From contig SYEA01000114.1 of NCBI GenBank assembly GCA_005800965.1, positions 1 through 5,044 of the forward strand: a stretch of DNA of 5,044 nucleotides. The letters are read 5' to 3'. The notes beneath the pieces were generated by a model. The model saw only the letters and a list, made by a program, of their open reading frames with translations. It was not told where the DNA came from and did not search any database. A program made the position numbers and the translations under genes. Shown here in pieces: positions 1-5,044 of this stretch (positions are counted from its first letter, which is position 1; each line of letters starts with the position of its first letter). The stretch comes from Actinomycetota bacterium (GTDB lineage Bacteria; Actinomycetota; Acidimicrobiia; Acidimicrobiales; Ilumatobacteraceae).

Positions 1-1283
1 AGCGTGGCGTTGAACGCCACTCCACCGAGCGGCCCGATGGGGTAGTTCTCGGTGATCATCCCCCCAGCGATGTAGAGGGGAATACCTGAGGAACGTACGT
101 TCGACGTCGCGAAGTCGATCGACTGACTCTGGGTGCGGGCAATTCGCGTGAGCACCGAGGTGGGCAGTGTGGTGGTCAACGAAGCGAGAGTGTCGAGCGA
201 AGCACTCTTGGTGCCTTCGCGGGCTTGGGTGAGTGCCTCGTGCACTGCGCTGAATCGCTCGGCGATTGGCATCTCACTGGTGGGCACGAGCAGTTTTGCC
301 AGCGAAAATGCATTACCGCCTGAGGACTCGTTGCGAGTGCTTACCGCAATTGATGTGCGCAGCGACTCGACTGGTGCGCCAAGTTCGCGGTGATACGCAC
401 CGGCCCCATCGGCAATCGCGGTGACGAACGCGGTGTTGAGTTTGCCACCGAGCGCACGGCTGGCATCGAGCAGCTCGCGATATGGCACGCGCACAGTTTC
501 GAGTCGGCGTTGGAGTGAACGCTTCTTCCACAGCGGTGATCGCGCAGTGTCGACTTCGCCCATTTGCGCCACGAGCCCGCGCAGAGAGTCGTTGGCTTGC
601 GTTGCAATCGACGGCAGGCGGGTCGGGTCGGCCAAAACCTCGCGAACCTGTTTCAATAGCCCGATCGGAACCCGCAAGGCGTCGCTCACTGATGACCGCA
701 AGAGATCGACGGTCTCATCATCATCGGTTATCGAGGGTTCGGGTGGTGGTGGGCTCGGCAGCGGCGCAGGGAGTGCGGCGTTGCGTTCCAGGTCGATGAA
801 CTGCAAGGTGAGCATCACGCTGCCTTCGCCGTCGGCCACCGTGTGATGCAGTTTGATGATCATCGCCCCGCGGCCACCAGCTAGCCCGTCGACCACGGTG
901 AATTGCCAGAGCGGTCGCGTGCGCTCGAACGGATCATTGACGATGAGCGTGGCCAGATCCATGAGTTGGCGAACCGAGCCAGGCTCGGGCAACGAGACTC
1001 GCCGCACGTGGTAGTCGATGTTGAATTCCTCGTCGTCAACCCACTTCGGTGCACCGAGAGCATTTGGTGTGGGACGCACTTTTTGCCGCAAGCGCGGCAC
1101 GGCGATGGTGGCACGCAGCAAGCGTTCTTTGAAGAGCGCAAAATTGATTGGGCGGTCGAGCAATGTGACGTTGCCGAATGTCGACGCAAGGAACGGATCC
1201 TTCTCCAGCCGCCACATGAGCCCTTCGGCGTCGCTCATACGTGCGTCAAAGCGCGGGATGCGGGTGTCGGCGTCGGTGGTCAC
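1..1283 (-). CDS. WS/DGAT-family acyltransferase (wax ester synthase / diacylglycerol acyltransferase), C-terminus cut by window edge
   Basis: The family uses acyl-CoA to esterify diacylglycerol or fatty alcohols, giving triacylglycerol or wax esters, usually at the inner face of the membrane. The frame is open for 427 codons with no stop. The N-terminal part reads MSDAEGLMWRLEKDP (from residue 16), the family's usual opening. PLW lies at about 124-126, and the catalytic HHxxxDG motif is present as HHTVADG at 146-152. A proline-rich linker follows at about 168-182. The C-terminal family signature begins DFATSN (390-395), followed by PLYIAGG and YPIGPLGG. Family members are about 450-480 residues, so perhaps 25-50 residues are missing. 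I chose the GTG at 1283 because it overlaps the PAP2 stop as GTGA and because IPRFDAR before MSDAE resembles relatives. The ATG at 1238 is the alternative; neither has a clear Shine-Dalgarno. The enzyme class is secure, but the acceptor (diacylglycerol or alcohol) cannot be told. Confidence 0.93.
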   Translation of the reverse strand, partial: MTTDADTRIPRFDARMSDAEGLMWRLEKDPFLASTFGNVTLLDRPINFALFKERLLRATIAVPRLRQKVRPTPNALGAPKWVDDEEFNIDYHVRRVSLPEPGSVRQLMDLATLIVNDPFERTRPLWQFTVVDGLAGGRGAMIIKLHHTVADGEGSVMLTLQFIDLERNAALPAPLPSPPPPEPSITDDDETVDLLRSSVSDALRVPIGLLKQVREVLADPTRLPSIATQANDSLRGLVAQMGEVDTARSPLWKKRSLQRRLETVRVPYRELLDASRALGGKLNTAFVTAIADGAGAYHRELGAPVESLRTSIAVSTRNESSGGNAFSLAKLLVPTSEMPIAERFSAVHEALTQAREGTKSASLDTLASLTTTLPTSVLTRIARTQSQSIDFATSNVRSSGIPLYIAGGMITENYPIGPLGGVAFNAT

Positions 1284-1819
1284 GTGATTGATGCGGTGAA
1301 CTGCAAGGCGATGGTGCCCAGCAATGCGCCGACAAACGAGCCTACGACGATGTCGCTCACGTGATGAATTCGTACCACCACACGGCTCATGGCGATGATG
1401 ACTGCAAAGACGAAGAATGCTGCCGTCCATCCGCTGTCCACCCAGCCGCTCAACACAATGGCGGCAAAAAATGCCGACGAGGCATGCCCGCTCGGAAAAC
1501 TGCTCGTTGCTGGGCGGCGCACAGTGAAGCGGTCGTCGCCCGAGACCGTGGGGCGACGGCGTCGAAAGATTCGCTTGATGCCTTGATTCAGCAGCAAACT
1601 CTCGGCACCCATCAAGAGGGCAAGTGCAATGGCCTGGGGCCAGGTGAGGGTGCCGTTGATGGCCCCAACCACGGCGATGACGTGCCAGATTGCGCCAAAG
1701 TCACCCACCGCACTGGAAGTGTTGAAGACATAGACAAGGAGTCGTGAATTGCGCAATGGCTCGAACGCGGCATCGAGACGTTCATCGATTCGATCGACTC
1801 GCGCCACGAATGCGTTCAT
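1280..1819 (-). CDS. PAP2-family membrane phosphatase (phosphatidate phosphatase-like)
   Basis: This 179-residue protein carries all three motifs of the PAP2 / type 2 phosphatidic acid phosphatase superfamily. KX6RP is KRIFRRRRP at 82-90, PSGH is at 109-112, and SRX5HX3D runs from S145 to D156 with H152 and D156. H112 would be the general acid and H152 the nucleophile by family precedent. Hydrophobic segments at roughly 43-56, 62-78, 113-125, 132-145 and 157-172 fit a small multi-pass membrane enzyme. Members dephosphorylate phosphatidate, phosphatidylglycerophosphate, polyprenyl diphosphates or other lipid phosphates, and the sequence alone does not say which. Its ATG overlaps the nuclease stop as ATGA and its TGA overlaps the acyltransferase GTG as GTGA, so it is probably translated by coupling. 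No Shine-Dalgarno is visible before the ATG. The downstream WS/DGAT suggests that it supplies diacylglycerol, but that is inference. Confidence 0.93.
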   Translation of the reverse strand: MNAFVARVDRIDERLDAAFEPLRNSRLLVYVFNTSSAVGDFGAIWHVIAVVGAINGTLTWPQAIALALLMGAESLLLNQGIKRIFRRRRPTVSGDDRFTVRRPATSSFPSGHASSAFFAAIVLSGWVDSGWTAAFFVFAVIIAMSRVVVRIHHVSDIVVGSFVGALLGTIALQFTASIT

Positions 1820-2688
1820 GTTTTTTCGGGCAGCCCGGCTTCGCGACGACGTAGGGCGACTCGCTCAGTTCCCGCGGCCAGGGCCTGGCCGATGTCGCCA
1901 CCGTGGGCCGGACACCACTGCTTGAAGTCGCACCAGTTGCACAAGTTGGTGACGTTGGTGGCGAACTCGCCAGAAGACTTGCCGGCTTCGATTTCCCCGA
2001 ACACTCGTCGTGCGGTGTCGCGCACATCCGCCAAGGTTGCGTCAGTGACGGCCTGGGTCACTACTCGTTCGTCGCGCGTGTGTTCGTCTTTGCCACCACC
2101 TAGGTAGTAGATGCGTACTGAATGTGGTGTTTCGTTCAGTTGCGTTTCGCACATGAGGGCGTAATAGGTGAGCTGTCGCAAGTAGTCGGTAGAAAACCGC
2201 AGTGGTTTTGGTGCACCCGTTTTATAGTCGCTGACCACGAGGCCGTCATCATCTCGCTCTAGGCGGTCGATGAAACCACCAAGTTCAAATTCGCCGAGCG
2301 GTGTGGACACCCATTTTTCCAACTCGACGATGTTGGCAGTGGCAGGTTGCTCGATGCGGTAATACGCCCGCACGCATTCGCGGCAGGATTCCCAGAAGTC
2401 GGCTTCGCTGGTGGCATCGAGCAACAGCAGACGAAAGTCGTCGCGCAAACGAAATTCGCCCTCGGCAATCTCGAAGTCTTTGCGCACGGCGTCGAGGGTG
2501 CGGTCTTGGGCCGCGCGTGCCAGCAGAAGTTCAAGCACACGGTGCACGAACGAACCGCGCACCATGGCTGCATTGGGCAATGAGGGAACCGACTCGATGT
2601 ATTGAAATCGGTACTTCATCGGACAACTGAGGTAGGTATTGATTCGTGATGGCGAAAGACGCGGCAACTTCGCTTTTGGTGCAGGCAT
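1816..2688 (-). CDS. RecB-like PD-(D/E)XK exonuclease with probable Fe-S cluster cysteines
   Basis: This is a stand-alone nuclease domain of the RecB/AddB/Cas4 type (PDDEXK_1), with no helicase attached. From the ATG at 2688 it has 290 residues. It opens with LSPSRINTYLSCPMKYRF, which contains the first cluster cysteine (C22). It continues with GSFVH (H49), GGFIDR (D141), the catalytic VVSDYKTG (D154, K156) and QLTYYAL. Near the end, CNWCDFKQWC gives C250, C253 and C259. One early and three late cysteines is the known 4Fe-4S arrangement of AddB- and Cas4-type nucleases. Similar proteins are common in actinobacteria as 'RecB family exonuclease', with a likely role in DNA end processing or repair. 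A TTG at 2730 would add 14 residues. I prefer the ATG because it lies close before the conserved LSPSR and follows a weak purine stretch (GGCGAGAG). The stop overlaps the PAP2 start by 4 bp. A role in lipid metabolism is not implied. Confidence 0.9.
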   Translation of the reverse strand: MPAPKAKLPRLSPSRINTYLSCPMKYRFQYIESVPSLPNAAMVRGSFVHRVLELLLARAAQDRTLDAVRKDFEIAEGEFRLRDDFRLLLLDATSEADFWESCRECVRAYYRIEQPATANIVELEKWVSTPLGEFELGGFIDRLERDDDGLVVSDYKTGAPKPLRFSTDYLRQLTYYALMCETQLNETPHSVRIYYLGGGKDEHTRDERVVTQAVTDATLADVRDTARRVFGEIEAGKSSGEFATNVTNLCNWCDFKQWCPAHGGDIGQALAAGTERVALRRREAGLPEKT

Positions 2689-2750
2689 GCTCTCGCCAGC
2701 GTAGGCGCGCGGTGTGGTGCTGTTGGGCAATGCCGGTCAGCAATGCCGCA

Positions 2751-3632
2751 TTAGTTGCCGGCCAGAGCGGTGGTTACCTCACGGACGAATGAAGCAAAGC
2801 GGGCCGGGTCATCGAGTGGGCCGAAGTGGCCCTGATCCTCCCAGCGCACGAAGGTGCAGCCAGGAATACGTTCGGCGATTTGCGGGGCGATTGCGGCTGG
2901 GGAGAACTCGGCATGTGCCCCCGCAAGCACCCACGTGGGTGTGCGCAACTCGCCAAGGTGGAGCCACGTGTCATGAGCTGCCCCCATCTCGTAGGTCTGG
3001 GCTTCGAATTCAGGGTCGCACTTGATGTGCACACCGTCAGGTCGTTGAGTGAACCCGTGGTGCACATAGGCCGCAAGTGCATCGGGATGCAGCGAGGACA
3101 GCGGCGGCTTCGCGGCAAAGTTGGCGACGGCATCGTCGTGCGAGATGAAGGTTCGGCGGCGACGTCTGGTGACCGTCGCAAGCGGGTTAGGGCCGGAGGG
3201 CTGGGTGCGCATCTCGGGGGGAAAGATGATCGGTTCAAAGATGACGAGCGCTGCAAACAGTTGTGGTTCGCGTAATGCGGCCATCACCAGCCCAGCACCA
3301 CCCATTGAATGCCCGACACCAATCGCTGGGCGTGCGCCATTGCGAGCAACTACGTCGCGCGCTACGGCAAGTGCATCATCGCCAAAACCATTCCAGGACA
3401 GCGGCCAGTTCGCCGGGGCGCGCGTGTCGCCATACCCGCGGTAGTCGAAGGTGGTACGCGAGTGCTCAGCGAGGTGAGCGGCGACTGGCGCAAATACTCG
3501 GCCATGAAAACCGGTGGCATGTGAAAACAGGATTGGTGCGCCGTCGCCTGGCGCCATTGGCGGCTCGTCATAAACGACGACCTGCACCCCGTGTGCAGAG
3601 TCCACTATGCGTGATGCGTGTTCAAACATCAT
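2751..3632 (-). CDS. Alpha/beta-hydrolase fold protein (esterase/lipase-like)
   Basis: From the ATG at 3632 the protein has 293 residues, normal for a single-domain alpha/beta hydrolase, and shows no signal peptide, so it is probably cytoplasmic. Fold landmarks are the oxyanion region FSHATGFHG (about 36-44), the FDYRGYGDT strand-loop (about 62-70), the nucleophile elbow GVGHSMGG with S109, and the C-terminal histidine in DQGHFGP (H269). Serine and histidine of the triad are therefore clear. The usual aspartate after strand 7 is not obvious: the matching loop reads LAGAHAEFSP, so E242 or an acid elsewhere, such as E133 in FEPIIFP, may serve. The substrate is unknown; carboxylic esters are the commonest for this fold. 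Alternative starts are TTG at 3638 and ATG at 3629. It diverges from the acyl-CoA dehydrogenase gene and ends 62 bp before the nuclease ATG, so it may be the first gene of the minus-strand unit. Confidence 0.88.
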   Translation of the reverse strand: MMFEHASRIVDSAHGVQVVVYDEPPMAPGDGAPILFSHATGFHGRVFAPVAAHLAEHSRTTFDYRGYGDTRAPANWPLSWNGFGDDALAVARDVVARNGARPAIGVGHSMGGAGLVMAALREPQLFAALVIFEPIIFPPEMRTQPSGPNPLATVTRRRRRTFISHDDAVANFAAKPPLSSLHPDALAAYVHHGFTQRPDGVHIKCDPEFEAQTYEMGAAHDTWLHLGELRTPTWVLAGAHAEFSPAAIAPQIAERIPGCTFVRWEDQGHFGPLDDPARFASFVREVTTALAGN

Positions 3633-3641
3633 GCTCAAACT

Positions 3642-3649
3642 AGGGGAGG
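3642..3649 (+). promoter_or_regulatory. Strong ribosome binding site for the acyl-CoA dehydrogenase
   Basis: AGGGGAGG lies 8 bases before the ATG at 3658 and closely matches the Shine-Dalgarno consensus. It decides the start: the in-frame ATGs at 3607 and 3631 lie upstream of it, inside or at the edge of the divergent hydrolase gene, and have no comparable site. Confidence 0.8.
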
Positions 3650-3657
3650 TGCTTACT

Positions 3658-4863
3658 ATGCTCGCGAACGTGCGCGATATCAGCAGCCTGTTGCCCAGTG
3701 AGGATGATCCCTTTCGTCAACAAGTGCGCGAGTGGTGCACGGCGCATCGAAATGCATCCGCCGAGGTGCTGGCTCGCTCAGGTTACGTTGCGCCACATTG
3801 GCCGCGACCATGGGGAATCGACGCCACGCCAATTGAACAGTTGATAGTGGACGACGAATTACGACGGGCAGCAATACGGCGGCCGAACAATCCGATCGGT
3901 ATCGGTTGGGCGGGCCCGACACTCATCGCGGCAGGATCGCAGCAACAAAGAGACGACTATCTCTTCGACATGCTCTCTGGTGCCCACTTTTGGTGTCAAT
4001 TGTTTTCAGAGCCTGAAAGTGGCAGCGACTTGGCAAGTCTGCGCACGACCGCGGTGCGCGATGGCGACGAGTGGATTATTAATGGCCAAAAAATCTGGAC
4101 CTCGGGTGCGCAAATCGCGACCTACGGCATTCTGCTGGCCCGTACCGACCCGGATGCCGACAAACACCATGGCATCACCTACTTCATCTGCCCGATGGAC
4201 ACCCCCGGTATCGATGTGCGGCCGATTCGCGAAATGACCGGTGGCGAAACGTTCAATGAGGTGTTCTTTACCAATGTGCGCATCCCGCACGCCAACGTGG
4301 TGGGCGAGGTGAATGACGGTTGGCGACTGGCGCGTGTCACGCTTGCCAACGAACGCGTCTCGCTGTCATCGGGCGGCGCGCTGTGGGGGATGGGGCCGAC
4401 GGCAAACGACATGCTTGGCGCGTGTCGGGCCCACCGCGCTGCAGGACACACCTTGGAGCCAATCACTCGAGAGTTGGTTACGCGGCTGTACATCGAGCAT
4501 GCAATTTTGGAACTGGTTCGATCGCGCACCCTGGCGCAACGTCTTGCGGGGCGAGAACCCGGCCCAGAAGCCAGCGTGCGTAAAATTCTGGCCGACGAAC
4601 ACGGCCAGCGGGTGATGGCGATGGGTAAGGCCCTCGTTGGTGCCGGGGCGATGCTTGTCGATGCCCGGGATGTTGAGATGCCGACGGCCTTCGTCGAGTT
4701 TGGTTCGGCTGGTTTCACGCATGGCTATCTCTTCGCCTGTGCGCTCACGATTGGGGGTGGTACTGGGGAGGTGCAACGCAACATTCTCGCTGAACGGGTG
4801 CTGGGGTTGCCTCGCGACCCACCACCGACTACCTTTGTCGCCCATGGCAACCAAACGACGTAA
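3658..4863 (+). CDS. Acyl-CoA dehydrogenase, FadE-like subfamily without the RxxFG motif
   Basis: This FAD-dependent enzyme would oxidise an acyl-CoA thioester to the trans-2-enoyl-CoA, passing electrons to electron-transfer flavoprotein. The 401 residues are full length for the family. The N-terminal helical domain is followed by FSEPESGSDLASL (116-128) and INGQKIWTSGA (141-151), the FAD/substrate-binding middle domain. FFTNVRIPHANVVGEVNDGW (203-222) comes next, and the C-terminal signature GGGTGEVQRNILAERVLG spans about 366-383. The position that holds the catalytic glutamate in medium-chain enzymes (YEGT) is glycine here. E232 in LANERVSL aligns by eye with the catalytic glutamate of isovaleryl-CoA and long-chain acyl-CoA dehydrogenases. 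The usual RxxFG stretch is absent and replaced by a region starting ACRAHRAAGHTLEPITREL, as in many actinobacterial FadE paralogues, some acting on sterol side chains. The chain-length or sterol substrate cannot be read. The start is set by the ribosome binding site at 3642-3649. The last 20 bases overlap the next gene. Confidence 0.94.
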   Translation: MLANVRDISSLLPSEDDPFRQQVREWCTAHRNASAEVLARSGYVAPHWPRPWGIDATPIEQLIVDDELRRAAIRRPNNPIGIGWAGPTLIAAGSQQQRDDYLFDMLSGAHFWCQLFSEPESGSDLASLRTTAVRDGDEWIINGQKIWTSGAQIATYGILLARTDPDADKHHGITYFICPMDTPGIDVRPIREMTGGETFNEVFFTNVRIPHANVVGEVNDGWRLARVTLANERVSLSSGGALWGMGPTANDMLGACRAHRAAGHTLEPITRELVTRLYIEHAILELVRSRTLAQRLAGREPGPEASVRKILADEHGQRVMAMGKALVGAGAMLVDARDVEMPTAFVEFGSAGFTHGYLFACALTIGGGTGEVQRNILAERVLGLPRDPPPTTFVAHGNQTT

Positions 4864-5044
4864 GGCACCCAAGAAGAAAGCCGTGAAGAAGAAGGCTGCG
4901 AAGAAGAAGCCAGCCAAGAAGAAGGCTGCGAAGAAGAAGCCAGTCAAGAAGAAGGCTGGAAAGAAGAAGGCTGCGAAGAAGAAGGCTGGAAAGAAGAAGG
5001 CTGGAAAGAAGCCAGTCAAGAAGAAGGCTGCGAAGAAGTCGGTC
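4844..5044 (+). CDS. Lysine-rich, histone H1-like repeat protein, C-terminus cut by window edge
   Basis: The frame opens with MATKRRKAPKKKAV and stays open for 67 codons to the window end. After a basic leader, residues 10-67 are almost entirely units of three lysines plus two small residues: KKKAV, KKKAA, KKKPA, KKKPV and KKKAG. Two late units are shortened to KKPV (55-58) and KKSV (64-67). More than half of the visible residues are lysine and there are no acidic or aromatic ones. Such sequence resembles the tails of eukaryotic histone H1, of bacterial H1-like proteins and of mycobacterial HU, which bind DNA or RNA through charge. Nucleoid binding is therefore likely but inferred. Whether a folded domain follows is not visible. 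The ATG lies inside the acyl-CoA dehydrogenase gene in another frame (20-base overlap). No good Shine-Dalgarno precedes it, so translation may be coupled. Being read as a sensible basic protein, with mostly AAG lysine codons and no stops, supports it being coding. Confidence 0.78.
   Translation, partial: MATKRRKAPKKKAVKKKAAKKKPAKKKAAKKKPVKKKAGKKKAAKKKAGKKKAGKKPVKKKAAKKSV
4871..5044 (+). repeat. Imperfect 15-bp tandem repeat encoding KKKxx units
   Basis: About twelve units of the form AAGAAGAAG plus two codons (GCTGCG, GCTGGA, CCAGCC, CCAGTC) follow one another in frame and run to the window end. Two units are 12 bases because one lysine codon is missing (from 5006 and from 5033). The DNA is strongly purine-biased on the plus strand. 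The first unit differs most in codon use (AAA and GCC GTG), which suggests later units arose by recent duplication. Unit number may vary between strains. Confidence 0.9.

Noticed and set aside
133..846. Plus-strand reading frames at 133-393 and 421-846
   Set aside because: Both are antisense to the continuous WS/DGAT frame. Their serine/arginine-rich low-complexity translations match no family I recognise.
903..1364. Plus-strand reading frame of 153 codons opposite the acyltransferase and phosphatase
   Set aside because: It lies antisense to two genes with clear catalytic motifs and shows no recognisable domain; long antisense frames are expected in GC-rich coding DNA.
2689..2750. Possible terminator between the hydrolase and nuclease genes
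   Set aside because: Only short inverted repeats of about 4 bp are present and no T-run follows on the minus strand; nothing supports a Rho-independent terminator.
2826..3275. Plus-strand 149-codon frame opposite the alpha/beta hydrolase
   Set aside because: It is a shadow of the hydrolase gene, which has clear nucleophile and histidine motifs in the minus frame.
3607..3657. Upstream ATGs (3607 and 3631) as the start of the acyl-CoA dehydrogenase
   Set aside because: They would overlap the divergent hydrolase start, place the strong AGGGGAGG site inside the coding region, and add residues not expected before the family's N-terminal helix.
4179..4718. Minus-strand 179-codon frame opposite the acyl-CoA dehydrogenase
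   Set aside because: The opposite strand encodes a complete, well-matched dehydrogenase and the antisense translation has no family features.
4366..5019. Long minus-strand reading frame with a phenylalanine-rich N-terminus (FFPAFFF-like repeats)
   Set aside because: It is the complement of the AAG-rich lysine repeat and then runs antisense through the acyl-CoA dehydrogenase, whose family match is certain. The repeating Phe pattern is a by-product of CTT codons.

Overview
This is a gene-dense stretch of moderately GC-rich bacterial DNA with almost no intergenic space. Five protein genes and the beginning of a sixth are supported. The gene types suggest an actinobacterium: a WS/DGAT acyltransferase, a stand-alone RecB-like nuclease with cysteines for an Fe-S cluster, a FadE-like acyl-CoA dehydrogenase that lacks the usual RxxFG motif, and a lysine-rich histone-like protein. 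An Acidimicrobiia-type lineage is possible, but this is inferred from protein style and not from any marker gene.

Minus strand, 1-3632, read from right to left: an alpha/beta hydrolase (3632-2751), a RecB-like PD-(D/E)XK nuclease (2688-1816), a PAP2-family phosphatase (1819-1280) and a WS/DGAT acyltransferase (1283 running off the left edge). Nuclease and phosphatase overlap by 4 bp (ATGA), and phosphatase and acyltransferase overlap by 4 bp (GTGA). At least these three, and probably all four, look like one co-transcribed unit.

Plus strand, 3658-5044: an acyl-CoA dehydrogenase with a strong ribosome binding site, then a gene for a very lysine-rich protein built of 5-residue KKKxx repeats. 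The second gene starts inside the end of the dehydrogenase gene and runs off the right edge. The two strands diverge at about 3633-3657, with only 25 bp between the predicted start codons.

The common theme is acyl-lipid metabolism. PAP2 enzymes can make diacylglycerol from phosphatidate. WS/DGAT enzymes acylate diacylglycerol or fatty alcohols to make storage lipids. The hydrolase could cleave esters, and the dehydrogenase could oxidise acyl-CoA. The nuclease and the lysine-rich protein do not fit that theme. No RNA gene, mobile element, CRISPR array or convincing terminator was seen, and no stretch over 300 bases lacks a gene. I see no clear undescribed system. The most notable points are the translationally coupled PAP2-WS/DGAT pair and the repeat-built basic protein.
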